From: Bordetella parapertussis | GTDB lineage: Bacteria; Pseudomonadota; Gammaproteobacteria; Burkholderiales; Burkholderiaceae_B | Direction: 5' to 3' | Length of the DNA stretch: 8,958 bases | NCBI GenBank assembly: GCA_945883615.1 | Contig: CAMCYB010000061.1 | Coordinates: 1 to 8,958, forward strand | In this document: positions 1 through 7,386 of the stretch, piece after piece | Position numbering within the stretch: position 1 is the first letter of the stretch | How the letters are laid out: each line of letters begins with the position of its first letter | The notes under the pieces: generated by a model | What the model saw: only the letters and a program-made list of their open reading frames with translations | What the model was told of the DNA's origin: nothing | The model's database searches: none | Made by a program: the position numbers and the translations under genes

Positions 1-1
1 T

Positions 2-115
2 TGGTTTAATAACCAAAGGCTACTGAGTCGTATCGGGTATATTACTCCTGCTGAGGCAGAAGAAAATTACCATAAGCAACAAAGCATTAAGGCTGTTGAG
101 TGCCAATCACTTTAA
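2..115 (+). CDS. IS3-family transposase (OrfB), C-terminal fragment, 5' end outside the window
   Basis: Reading frame 2 is open from the window edge and encodes 37 residues before TAA. They begin WFNNQRLLSRIGYITPAEAE and end in a Lys/Gln-rich tail. The pattern W-x-N-x-x-R-x-L-x-x-I-G-x-x-(T/P)-P-x-E-A-E-x-x-Y is the usual end of the DDE integrase core in IS3-family OrfB proteins, just after the catalytic Glu region. In the full element this protein would be made by -1 frameshifting from OrfA and would carry out copy-out/paste-in transposition. Only the tail is visible, so the subgroup and activity cannot be assessed. The following small ORF overlaps its last 20 bases. Confidence 0.85.
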   Translation, partial: WFNNQRLLSRIGYITPAEAEENYHKQQSIKAVECQSL

Positions 116-290
116 CCAATCAACCTCCTCAAAACCCGGGGCGATTCAAGTATATGAGCAAGCCAAACGAGCCATGCCTAAACGTTGGAACAATCGGTCA
201 ACTCGCAATTGGCAACCCATTAATGAGGTCTGGCTTAACCCACCAAAAGAGCACATCAATGAATCTATTAATTTAAAACAGGCAGCATGA
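96..290 (+). CDS. Small basic Trp-rich ORF overlapping the IS3 transposase end (probable IS accessory ORF)
   Basis: This 64-residue ORF starts at TTG, with AAGG three bases upstream as a possible ribosome site, and overlaps the end of the transposase in another frame. The start is uncertain because no ATG is available upstream. The protein has no membrane segment or signal peptide. Its middle is basic and tryptophan-rich (residues about 28-50: KRWNNRSTRNWQPINEVWLN then PPK), which looks like real protein rather than noise. From memory, similar short ORFs with a R-W-x-x-x-T-R-x-W-x-P-(I/V)-x-x-V-x-L-N-P pattern follow the orfB gene of some IS3-type elements, but I cannot check this here. Function is unknown. 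It may help the transposase, or be an uncharacterised passenger of the element. Confidence 0.5.
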   Translation: MSANHFNQSTSSKPGAIQVYEQAKRAMPKRWNNRSTRNWQPINEVWLNPPKEHINESINLKQAA

Positions 291-471
291 AAGAACTGCC
301 ATCTTTGTTGACAACTACCGCAGTGATGTTTGGTATGTTTTAAATTAAGTAGCCCAGTTTTATTTCTCTAGATACGGCATGACTAAGGAGATTGACCATT
401 TGAGATGATTAACTACATCTAAACATCTCACATTTTGCACTTCAGCCGAGCATTATTTCGCAAATCTATCA

Positions 472-489
472 CTTTAGTTAAGACTAAAG
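472..489. repeat. Perfect 7-bp stem hairpin downstream of tviC
   Basis: CTTTAGT and ACTAAAG are separated by a 4-base loop. The hairpin lies about 22 bases past the tviC stop, where a terminator for the leftward gene block would be expected. On the leftward strand the stem is followed by GTGATAGATTT rather than a clean T run, and the stem is AT-rich. If it terminates at all it is weak. The rest of 291-511 holds no ORF or other element that I recognise. Confidence 0.4.
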
Positions 490-511
490 GAACCGTTAGA
501 TTTAAATAGCT

Positions 512-1543
512 TTATTTCAATACATCCTTATGCCTAATGTACCAATCAAGGGTTGCTTTGATGCCTTCTGCCATTTGGTGGGTGGGAACATAGCCTAACA
601 TCAGATGCGCTTTACTCGTGTCCGCAAGGCTGTGACGGACATCACCAGCACGAAAATCCCGATACTCAGGTTTAGCTGATGAAGATACGCCAAAAGCCAC
701 TAGATTATCGCGTATTGAACTGAATAGCTGATTAAGTGTAGTTCGGTTCCCAACAGCCATGTTGTAGACATGATTCCGAGCCTCAGGGTTCGAAGTTGCA
801 GCAAGTAGATTGGCTTGAATAGCATTTTGGATATAAGAAAAGTCTCGGCTCGTTTCTCCATCACCGTTGATGAAAACTGTTTCGCCCTTAAGAAGTGACG
901 AAACCCACTTAGGAATGACTGCGGCATAATCCCCATTGGGATTTTGGCGTGGACCAAACACATTGAAGTAACGCAGACCAATGGTTTGAAAGTCGTAGCA
1001 TCTTGAGAAAATATCTGCATAGAGTTCGTTTACATATTTGGTAACAGCATAGGGACTTAAAGGATTACCAATCTTATCTTCCACCTTGGGTAAGGCAGTA
1101 TGATCTCCATAGGTACTACTGCTCGCGGCATAGGTGAAGCTTTTGATGTTAGATTCCCGAGCAGCAACTAAAATGTTTAAAAAGCCAGAAATGTTGACAC
1201 TATTGGTGGTGATTGGGTCGGCTAGGCTACGAGGTACACTACCCAGTGCGGCTTGGTGAAGGACATAATCTACGCCCGAGCAAGCTATCTTGCAGTCAGT
1301 TAGATTGCGGATGTCACCCTCTATAAAACGAAAGTTGCCCCACAATCCTGCTCCGACCAAACTTTGCACCTCATCCAAATTAGACTGAAACCCAGTGGCA
1401 AAGTTCTCAAGCCCAATAACGCGTTGGTTTAGCCGCAGTAGAGCCTCCAACAAGTTGCTCCCAATAAAGCCAGCCACACCGGTTACCAACCAAGTCTTTG
1501 GGGATTGGGGCAATTCTATTAAAAGTTGTTGGTATCGTGTCAT
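512..1543 (-). CDS. tviC: UDP-N-acetylglucosamine 4-epimerase, TviC/WbpP type (UDP-GlcNAcA/UDP-GalNAcA)
   Basis: A 343-residue cytoplasmic short-chain dehydrogenase/reductase of the extended epimerase class. The NAD-binding glycine motif is at residues 22-28 (GVAGFIG). The serine cluster is at 141-143 (SSSTYGD) and the catalytic Tyr/Lys pair is Y165/K169 in SPYAVTKY. Length and sequence follow Salmonella Typhi TviC and Pseudomonas WbpP closely, including [12 protein letters not shown] and [14 protein letters not shown]. In the Vi pathway this enzyme interconverts UDP-GlcNAcA and UDP-GalNAcA, the polymer precursor. WbpP also acts on UDP-GlcNAc/GalNAc. The gene begins three bases after the tviB stop, so the two are co-transcribed and probably translationally coupled. 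No strong Shine-Dalgarno is seen. It is the last gene of the leftward block, and all key residues are present. Confidence 0.93.
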   Translation of the reverse strand: MTRYQQLLIELPQSPKTWLVTGVAGFIGSNLLEALLRLNQRVIGLENFATGFQSNLDEVQSLVGAGLWGNFRFIEGDIRNLTDCKIACSGVDYVLHQAALGSVPRSLADPITTNSVNISGFLNILVAARESNIKSFTYAASSSTYGDHTALPKVEDKIGNPLSPYAVTKYVNELYADIFSRCYDFQTIGLRYFNVFGPRQNPNGDYAAVIPKWVSSLLKGETVFINGDGETSRDFSYIQNAIQANLLAATSNPEARNHVYNMAVGNRTTLNQLFSSIRDNLVAFGVSSSAKPEYRDFRAGDVRHSLADTSKAHLMLGYVPTHQMAEGIKATLDWYIRHKDVLK

Positions 1544-1546
1544 AAC

Positions 1547-2821
1547 TTACAAGCGACCATCGGCCGCACCTATGGGCAAAATGCTTTTGACATCAAAAAT
1601 AACTGCACCAGGCTTACCAAGGGATTTTATACCTTGCTCGCCCAAGGAAATAAACTGGTGGTGACCCACTGCTAAAATAATAGCATCATATTGCCCGAGT
1701 GCTGGGGCAAGCTTCAAACAACATAGGCCATATTCGTGTTCTGCCTCCTCCACATCAATCCAAGGGTCATATATTTCGACCAAGGTTTTGTATCCTTGAA
1801 GTGCTTTGACAACATCAACCACTTTGCTGTTGCGCACATCTGGGCAGTTCTCTTTAAAAGTCAGACCAAGCACTAGCACCTTGCTACCCAAGACGGGCAA
1901 GCCCTTTCGTAACATCAGCTTAATGGTCTCATCGGCTACATGTCTGGGCATACTGTCGTTAATACGGCGTCCCGCCAAAATGACCTCGGGGTGATGACCC
2001 ACCTCTTGAGCTTTATGTGTGAGGTAGTAAGGGTCAACGCCGATGCAGTGTCCTCCAACCAAACCAGGCCGAAAAGGCAAGAAATTCCACTTAGTACCTG
2101 CTGCTTGTAAGACTTCCAGCGTGTCAATACCTAGCTTGTTAAAGATCAGACTAAGCTCATTCATGAGTGCAATGTTCACATCACGCTGAGTATTCTCAAT
2201 GACTTTGGCTGCCTCGGCGACCTTAATGCTACTGGCCTTGTGCGTACCAGCAGTAATAATTTGTTTGTAAAGTTGATCCACTTCCTCAGCTATTTCAACA
2301 GTGCTACCGCTAGTGACTTTTTTTATTGAGGGCAAACGGTGCTCTTTGTCGCCGGGATTTATTCTTTCAGGGCTGTAGCCGCAATAGAAGTTTTCGTTAA
2401 ATTTTAGACCGCTTAATTTTTCCAATATGGGCACGCACACCTCTTCAGTCGCACCAGGATAGACAGTGGATTCGTAGATAACGATATCTCCAGACTTAAG
2501 TAATTTCCCAACTGTTGCGCTCGCCTTAATAAGAGGAGTCATGTCGGGCCGGTTGGCTAGGTCAACTGGAGTTGGTACGGTAATGATAAAAATTTGCGCC
2601 TGCTGAATATCGGCTGGATTGGCACTATAGCTAAGGTACCTAGCTTCTCGTAGTTCATCCGAGCTGCACTCCTGAGTGCGGTCTTGCCCGCTATGAAGCT
2701 CATTGACGCGTTTAGCGTTGATGTCAAAACCTAATGTAGCTCGTAGTTTGCCAAACTCAACGGCTAGTGGAAGACCGACATAGCCTAAACCAATAATAGC
2801 AATTGTTTTTTCTATATTCAT
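1547..2821 (-). CDS. tviB: UDP-N-acetyl-D-glucosamine 6-dehydrogenase, TviB/WbpA-like
   Basis: A 424-residue UDP-glucose/GDP-mannose dehydrogenase family protein. It oxidises the C6 hydroxyl of UDP-GlcNAc in two NAD-dependent steps, giving UDP-GlcNAcA. The N-terminal Rossmann motif is at residues 11-16 (GLGYVG), followed by YESTVYPG (116-123) and YSPERINPGDKEHRL (149-163). Next come the helix KVAEAAKVIENTQRD (200-214) and the catalytic cysteine C259 in GGHCIGVDPYYLTHK. The C-terminal NDP-binding domain starts near 310 (VLVLGLTFKENCPD). Length and wording match Vi-antigen TviB throughout. It pairs with the epimerase immediately downstream. The ATG lies only 20 bp from the IS30 left terminal repeat, so its original promoter or upstream co-transcribed genes have been replaced. 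Transcription must now come from or through the IS. The ribosome-binding site is weak. Confidence 0.94.
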   Translation of the reverse strand: MNIEKTIAIIGLGYVGLPLAVEFGKLRATLGFDINAKRVNELHSGQDRTQECSSDELREARYLSYSANPADIQQAQIFIITVPTPVDLANRPDMTPLIKASATVGKLLKSGDIVIYESTVYPGATEEVCVPILEKLSGLKFNENFYCGYSPERINPGDKEHRLPSIKKVTSGSTVEIAEEVDQLYKQIITAGTHKASSIKVAEAAKVIENTQRDVNIALMNELSLIFNKLGIDTLEVLQAAGTKWNFLPFRPGLVGGHCIGVDPYYLTHKAQEVGHHPEVILAGRRINDSMPRHVADETIKLMLRKGLPVLGSKVLVLGLTFKENCPDVRNSKVVDVVKALQGYKTLVEIYDPWIDVEEAEHEYGLCCLKLAPALGQYDAIILAVGHHQFISLGEQGIKSLGKPGAVIFDVKSILPIGAADGRL

Positions 2822-2841
2822 GATGTTTTACTTGTCGTTTA

Positions 2842-2865
2842 GTGGATTCAAGTACGAAGTGCAAC
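2842..2865. repeat. IS30-family terminal inverted repeat, left end
   Basis: Begins GTGGATTCAAGTACGAAGTG and ends CAAC. It matches the reverse complement of 3876-3899 with one mismatch, T here against A at the seventh base. The transposase stop codon (2848-2850) lies within it. The true transposon tip may be one to four bases inside these limits. Confidence 0.88.
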
Positions 2866-3801
2866 GCGTTTTAAGGACTCGTGAAACACTTGATGCGGGG
2901 TTTTAAATCCTAGTCTTTTTCTAGGCCGATGATTTAATAGATTTTGAATTATTTTAAGCTCCTCGTCTGTAACTGTTGATAACTTTCTTTTCTTAGGAAC
3001 ATATTGACGCAATAAACCGTTGTAGTTTTCATTTGAACCCCTTTGCCAACTGGCATAGGGTTGAGCAAAGTAACTGGTTGAATGTAATGCTTGGTCTATT
3101 AGTGCATGATCTGCAAACTCTTTGCCATTATCAAAAGTTATCGTTTTGACAAGACATAACTGGGGTTCAAGCTTATCGATTATTGCCTGGCGTAGTAGTT
3201 CAGCTGTTTTCCTGTCCACTTTAGCAATGACTGCATACCCGCTTTTGCGTTCAACTAAAGTCACAATCGCATTTTTATGAGCCGCACCAATCACTGTGTC
3301 GCCTTCCCAATGCCCCACATGGCTTCGAGTTTCAACCGAGGCCGGGCGATCAGCAATGGGGCGTCGCCCAATAATCTGGCCCCTACGATCACGTCCACTG
3401 GCATAGCGCTTTCGCCGCTTTTTCTGACTTCGCAGGTGTTGCCACAGGGTGCCACCACGGGCCTTGTCAGCATAAACGTAGCGGTAAACCGTCTCATGGC
3501 TAACAGGCAGCGTAGATGCAATTTGCTCAGGACTCCATTGCAAATGCAGGTAGTGGGATATCTGCTCACGCACCAGCGGGTGCGTCACCCGGGCGTTTCG
3601 ACTAGCCTGAACCTTTTGCTGACAAAACTGTTCGGCTTGCGCAGGCCGATAACCGCGTTTGCCAGTATTGCGAGAAATCTCACGACTGATCGTCGATTTG
3701 TGACGACCCAATATGTCAGATATTTCGGAATAGGTAAGTTTTGCTTTCAAAAGGGCGTGAATCTGATAACGTTCTGTTTGGCTGAAGTGTTTATAGCTCA
3801 T
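2848..3801 (-). CDS. IS30-family transposase, DD(33)E type
   Basis: A 317-residue, apparently intact transposase. An N-terminal helix-turn-helix covers residues about 20-45 (TYSEISDILGRHKSTISREI) and would bind the terminal repeats. A second DNA-binding segment around 88-112 includes WSPEQIA and SHETVYRYVY, and a very basic linker follows (126-150). The catalytic triad is visible as D168 (HWEGDTVIG), D224 (TFDNGKEF) and E258 (GSNENYNGLLRQY). The D-to-E spacing of 33 residues is diagnostic for IS30. The C-terminus has NHRPRKRLGFKTPHQVF, also typical. The start ATG sits about 75 bases inside the right repeat with no clear Shine-Dalgarno. Several sizeable open frames on the opposite strand are shadows of this gene. 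Confidence 0.96.
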   Translation of the reverse strand: MSYKHFSQTERYQIHALLKAKLTYSEISDILGRHKSTISREISRNTGKRGYRPAQAEQFCQQKVQASRNARVTHPLVREQISHYLHLQWSPEQIASTLPVSHETVYRYVYADKARGGTLWQHLRSQKKRRKRYASGRDRRGQIIGRRPIADRPASVETRSHVGHWEGDTVIGAAHKNAIVTLVERKSGYAVIAKVDRKTAELLRQAIIDKLEPQLCLVKTITFDNGKEFADHALIDQALHSTSYFAQPYASWQRGSNENYNGLLRQYVPKKRKLSTVTDEELKIIQNLLNHRPRKRLGFKTPHQVFHESLKRVALRT

Positions 3802-3875
3802 AAGGTAACTTTGACTTGGCGGTCGGGAAATCTAAGATGCTAGAGCATTCTCAGCCAACCACCTAATTATTCAAA

Positions 3876-3899
3876 GTTGCACTTCGTACTTGTATCCAC
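3876..3899. repeat. IS30-family terminal inverted repeat, right end (upstream of the transposase)
   Basis: Reads GTTGCACTTCGTACTTGTAT then CCAC, the inverse of 2842-2865 with one mismatch. About 75 bases of non-coding leader separate it from the transposase start and should hold the transposase promoter. On the leftward strand the leader has an AATAAT sequence that could be a -10 box, but no convincing -35 accompanies it. Confidence 0.88.
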
Positions 3900-3919
3900 C
3901 TTTTAATGATAATTTCTGA

Positions 3920-4498
3920 TTAAAAAAATAGAAAGTACAGGGCCCCATAATGCAGCAATACTAATAATGGCCAAGATGAAGAGTTAATACTTGCAATAAA
4001 GTAGTTTCCTACCGGAACAGAAGTCACTAACCATGAAATGGCCACAGGTCGTCTTAAAGTCGGGCTCGATAAGTAAATTGAAAAGAAAGCGAGTACGAGT
4101 GCCAAAGTGATATTCACTAAACGAACATTAAGCGTTGTTTCACCTAAGTTTTCACCAATAAACAATGACATTGTTTTGTAGTAAATGGGCAACGTTGACT
4201 GCAGATCTACTAATGTGCCTTCTGGAAGTTCGCGTGTAACATCTTTACTGCAGCTAGCCGCAACAGTTGGGCTCATTGAGTAGCATACGCCAGCACGTTT
4301 CCCCTTTTTGAGGCAAAGAGCAGGGTCATGAGATGCGGCACAATAAATCATTGTTTGATGAAAAGGTTCATCTGGTGAAGCACCAACAGGCGATACAATG
4401 GTCCACGCAGCCAGAGCGATCCAAAAGAATATGCAGTTTAGTACGACTTTTAATGTGAGGAAAAAGTCTAACGGCTTTTTTAAGTGACTATTTGTCAA
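3920..4498 (-). pseudogene. Truncated DUF2142-like polytopic membrane protein (N-terminal 192 residues only)
   Basis: Only the first 192 residues remain of what is normally a 400-550 residue inner-membrane protein. DUF2142 proteins are often encoded in polysaccharide loci, and their function is mostly unassigned. Visible features are a first membrane segment (about 15-35), the family-like SPDEPFH motif at 41-47, and a probable periplasmic stretch with four cysteines (60, 62, 72, 83). Further hydrophobic segments lie near 128-144, 152-168 and 175-192, with INSSSW before the last. The TTG start overlaps the manC TGA by two bases, implying translational coupling. The frame closes at TAA directly after a run of seven T's, about 20 bp before the IS30 end. 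The missing C-terminal part is not found on the other side of the IS. Family assignment is by motif only. Confidence 0.72.
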
Positions 4499-6096
4499 GG
4501 TACTACCCGCCCATACACATCTTCAAGCCTAACAATATCGTCTTCACCCAAATAACTACCCGATTGAATTTCAATCATTTCCAATTCGACCACGCCAGGG
4601 TTTTTCAGACGATGTATTTCACCCATGGGTATGTAGGTTGATTGGTTTTCACAAAGCATAAAAACTTCGGTACCCCGTGTCACTTCAGCCGTGCCGCGCA
4701 CAACCACCCAGTGCTCGGCACGGTGGTGATGCTTTTGTAAGCTGAGTGCCGCACCCGGTTTAACACCAATGCGTTTAACTTGAAAGCGTTCACCCATATC
4801 GATACTGTCGTACCAGCCCCATGGTCTGGCAACTTTTCGGTGTATGACCGCTTGTGATTTATTTTGAGTCTGCAACTGTGCCACCACCTCTTTCACTTGT
4901 TCGGCATGGCTTTGTGCCAAAACCAAAATTGCATCAGGGGTGTCAATAATGAGTAAATCTTGCGTACCTAAAGCCACAACAGGTCGGGTGGGGGCGTGAA
5001 TGAACGTGTTTTGACTTAAGTGCGCAACCCCATGGCCTTCAATTCGGTTGCCTGACGCATCAGGTGGCGTGAGGTTAGCCACTGCATTCCAGCTACCGAC
5101 ATCGCTCCACTGGCCCGTGAATTTAACTAAGGCGATGTTGTTTGCCTGTTCCATCACGGCATAGTCAATACTTTCAGAGCGACAGGTTTTTAGGGCTTCA
5201 AGCTTGGGTTGAACCAGACATTCACCTTGTGCGGTTAAGGTTTCAGTCGCCTGTGCCATGGCTGCTTCGCAACTCGCTAAGATATCGGGCGCGTGTTCTT
5301 TTAAGGCTTTGAGTAAAACCTCAGCCGTACAAAGAAAGATGCCCGCATTCCAACAAACGTTGCCTTGCAAAATCAGCTCTTGGGCTTTTAGCACTTGCGG
5401 TTTTTCTATAAAGCGGTCGACCTTAAAAACTGGGTTGTGTTCAATGTTGGGTTGTGCATGGGTTTGTATATAGCCATACGCTGAGCTCGGGAAGGTGGGC
5501 ACCACCCCAAAGGTCACAATCTCGCCTGCTAAGGCAGCTTGAGCGCCCTGCATAACGGTATCGTGGAATAGTTGTAAATCAGGTATGTGGTGATCAGCAG
5601 GGCAAAAAAGTAATAACGGGTTGGCAGTTTTGTGTGCGGAATCGTTTGCCATTGTTGAAATGGCTTTCGAATGTGAGGGAGATGTTGGGGCTGGAGCAGA
5701 TAAAGCAGCTGTAGCCGCATAACCTGCTTGCGTTTTTAAAACGTGCAAAGCACCCAAAGCCATCGCCGCCGCCGTATTACGCGCGATAGGTTCAAGCATG
5801 AGGGTGCCACGTTTGATGCGCGTAGCCTCTAAGACATCAAGTATCATAAAGCGATGGGCATCAGAGCCAATCAATATGGGTGCGGAACCAAATAAGTGAG
5901 ATCGCTCAAGCGTTAACTGCAATAAGCTTTTATTGCCAATTAATGGCACAAATTGTTTAGGGAAACTTTGCCTTGATAATGGCCACAAACGTGTACCAGA
6001 ACCACCGCAAAGAATGATGGGGGTGATTGGGTAAGTGGGGTTAGTTTGGCTTTTGTGTGCATTGCCCGAAAGGGCAGAGGTGATTTGATCAGTCAT
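4495..6096 (-). CDS. manC: Mannose-1-phosphate guanylyltransferase / mannose-6-phosphate isomerase (bifunctional)
   Basis: A 533-residue cytoplasmic enzyme of the ManC/AlgA/XanB type making GDP-mannose. The nucleotidyltransferase signature is at residues 30-42 (CGGSGTRLWPLSR). PSSAYGYI (203-210), FIEKP (229-233), WNAGIF (249-254), SIDYAVME (309-316) and WSDVGSW (330-336) follow. The C-terminal type II isomerase cupin begins near RPWGWYDSID (424-433), with metal-ligand-like HHHRAEHW (456-463), IPMGEIHRL (489-497) and the end motif YLGEDDIVRLEDVYGR (515-530). The usual length is about 470-480. The excess comes from an N-terminal leader of about 20 residues and an Ala/Ser/Thr/Pro-rich insertion at about 122-160, just before LLLFCPADH. 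It starts five bases after galE and overlaps the next gene, so it is mid-operon. The ribosome site is weak. Confidence 0.94.
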   Translation of the reverse strand: MTDQITSALSGNAHKSQTNPTYPITPIILCGGSGTRLWPLSRQSFPKQFVPLIGNKSLLQLTLERSHLFGSAPILIGSDAHRFMILDVLEATRIKRGTLMLEPIARNTAAAMALGALHVLKTQAGYAATAALSAPAPTSPSHSKAISTMANDSAHKTANPLLLFCPADHHIPDLQLFHDTVMQGAQAALAGEIVTFGVVPTFPSSAYGYIQTHAQPNIEHNPVFKVDRFIEKPQVLKAQELILQGNVCWNAGIFLCTAEVLLKALKEHAPDILASCEAAMAQATETLTAQGECLVQPKLEALKTCRSESIDYAVMEQANNIALVKFTGQWSDVGSWNAVANLTPPDASGNRIEGHGVAHLSQNTFIHAPTRPVVALGTQDLLIIDTPDAILVLAQSHAEQVKEVVAQLQTQNKSQAVIHRKVARPWGWYDSIDMGERFQVKRIGVKPGAALSLQKHHHRAEHWVVVRGTAEVTRGTEVFMLCENQSTYIPMGEIHRLKNPGVVELEMIEIQSGSYLGEDDIVRLEDVYGRVVP

Positions 6097-6101
6097 ATGA
6101 T

Positions 6102-7145
6102 TTATTGTTTTGTCGAAGATTTTTCAAACTGCCATGAACTTTGGCACATGTCAGCTAAGCTGCGGGTGGCGACCCAGTTTAAAGTGCTTAATGCTTTGTT
6201 TGTGTCGGCGTAGCATGTTGCAATGTCGCCTGCACGCCTGTTAACGAATTGTAAGGGTACAGACACGTTGTTGACTGATTCAAAAGCATGAACAAGTTCT
6301 AAAACACTAAAACCCTTTCCTGTGCCTAAGTTAATCGCTTCCCAGCCAACATGTTTGTCGACATAATCAAGCGCCGCAACATGGCCCTCAGCTAAATCAA
6401 CAACATGTATAAAGTCGCGTACCCCCGTACCGTCTGGCGTGGGGTAATCTTTACCAAATACATTCAAATGCTTACGTTGCCCAGAGGCGACTTGTGTCAC
6501 GAAGGGCATCAAGTTATTAGGTGTACCCGAGGGGCGCTCGCCAATTAAACCGCTACTGTGTGCGCCCACGGGGTTGAAATAGCGCAAACACACCACTGAC
6601 CAGACAGGGTCACTTAAACATAGGTCGTTCAGCATTTCTTCAATATGTAGTTTGCTACGCCCGTAAGGGTTGGTAGCGCTTGTTGGGTGGGTTTCAGTTA
6701 GGGGAAGTTGCTGGGGCTCGCCATAAACGGTGGCACTGCTACTGAACACCATTTTTTTAACACCACACGCTTGCATAGCCTGTAAAAGGCTAATGGTGCC
6801 TTGTACGTTATTGGCATAGTACTCAACAGGCTGGGCAACTGATTCACCCACGGCTTTTAAGCCTGCGAAGTGAATGACTGAGTCGATTTGTTGGTCTCGT
6901 AAAACCTGTTTGAGCAGTGATGTGTCAAGAATATCACCTTGAATGAAGGTAATGAAAGGGTCTTTCACTAGGGTGGTTAAAACTGAATCACGAGCATTTT
7001 GAAGAATGTTTAGAATGCGTTCAACGGCACCTATTTCACTATTGCTTAGGTTGTCGTACAGCACAATATGGGTTGCAACCTTAGCCAGTGACAGTGCCGT
7101 GTGGCTGCCGATATAACCTGTGCCACCTGTGAGTAAAACTTTCAT
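6102..7145 (-). CDS. galE: UDP-glucose 4-epimerase
   Basis: A 347-residue extended short-chain dehydrogenase of normal GalE length. The NAD-binding motif is GGTGYIG (7-13). HFAGLKAVGES (92-102), FSSSATVYGEP (134-143) and the catalytic Tyr/Lys in NPYGRSK (Y161, K165) follow, along with LRYFNPVGAHSSG and the GTGVRDFIHVVDLAEGH region. It interconverts UDP-glucose and UDP-galactose, feeding galactose into the polysaccharide. It is the first gene of the leftward block, with a 347-bp intergenic region upstream and manC five bases downstream. A possible -10 (TATGAT on the minus strand, 7182-7187) lies 37 bases upstream, but no good -35 matches it. The start is the first residue of the canonical MKVLLTGG opening. 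Confidence 0.95.
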   Translation of the reverse strand: MKVLLTGGTGYIGSHTALSLAKVATHIVLYDNLSNSEIGAVERILNILQNARDSVLTTLVKDPFITFIQGDILDTSLLKQVLRDQQIDSVIHFAGLKAVGESVAQPVEYYANNVQGTISLLQAMQACGVKKMVFSSSATVYGEPQQLPLTETHPTSATNPYGRSKLHIEEMLNDLCLSDPVWSVVCLRYFNPVGAHSSGLIGERPSGTPNNLMPFVTQVASGQRKHLNVFGKDYPTPDGTGVRDFIHVVDLAEGHVAALDYVDKHVGWEAINLGTGKGFSVLELVHAFESVNNVSVPLQFVNRRAGDIATCYADTNKALSTLNWVATRSLADMCQSSWQFEKSSTKQ

Positions 7146-7216
7146 TTTGTTGCCAAAAAAATAAGTTATTTGTAAGATTAAATCATAACTTGATATAAGA
7201 GCGGCTAAAGTGGGTG

Positions 7217-7243
7217 AGTAAAGCGCTTATTCGCTACTTTACT
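7217..7243. repeat. Imperfect inverted repeat in the galE upstream region
   Basis: AGTAAAGCG at 7217-7225 pairs with CGCTACTTTACT at 7232-7243, with a three-base bulge and a six-base loop. It lies 70-100 bases upstream of galE, so it could be an operator-like dyad or a 5'-leader hairpin, depending on where transcription starts. I see no known regulator site in it. Confidence 0.35.
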
Positions 7244-7386
7244 AAAGTCTACTCATGCATTTTAAACAGTGATGTATGGTGTCACCGATGCGGTGTGGTC
7301 AGATTGGCCAATAGCCGGCTTAAGTAAACAGCTGCACTTATAAACTGTGGGGGAGGGTCTAGCATTATGTAAACATAGTTATAATT

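Larger units (their letters stand above)
1..325 (+). mobile_element. Right-hand remnant of an IS3-family insertion sequence (left part outside the window)
   Basis: The stretch begins inside the C-terminal part of an IS3-family OrfB transposase and runs through a small overlapping ORF. Just beyond, around 307-325, is an AT-rich sequence with a short dyad (GTTGACAAC) that could belong to the terminal repeat. The left end of the element lies outside the window, so the terminal inverted repeats cannot be compared and the right boundary is an estimate. The element points toward the 3' end of the polysaccharide gene block, and such loci often carry IS elements at their borders. Whether it is intact cannot be judged here. 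Confidence 0.55.
2842..3899 (-). mobile_element. Complete IS30-family insertion sequence (about 1.06 kb)
   Basis: The element is bounded by terminal inverted repeats of 24 bp that match at 23 positions (2842-2865 and 3876-3899). It contains one intact transposase gene whose stop codon lies within the left repeat. Its size is typical for the family. IS30 elements normally create 2-3 bp target duplications. Here the adjoining bases are TTA on the left and CTT on the right, so no duplication is visible with these ends. Shifting the ends inward does not produce one either. It separates a truncated DUF2142-like gene from tviB and points in the same direction as the gene block. Confidence 0.9.

Noticed and set aside
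441..455. TTGCACTTC near 436-444, matching nine bases of the IS30 terminal repeat
   Set aside because: Similarity stops after nine bases on both sides and no partner repeat or IS remnant is near, so chance is the simplest explanation.
700..1020. Alternative-frame ORF of 106 codons inside tviC, and similar ones inside tviB, manC and the exported-protein gene
   Set aside because: They are shadows of genes with clear family motifs in the other frame. None has its own ribosome site or recognisable composition.
3277..3843. A 188-codon open frame on the plus strand, opposite the IS30 transposase
   Set aside because: It lies entirely within the IS and mostly antisense to a gene with a complete DD(33)E triad. 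Its translation shows no domain-like pattern.
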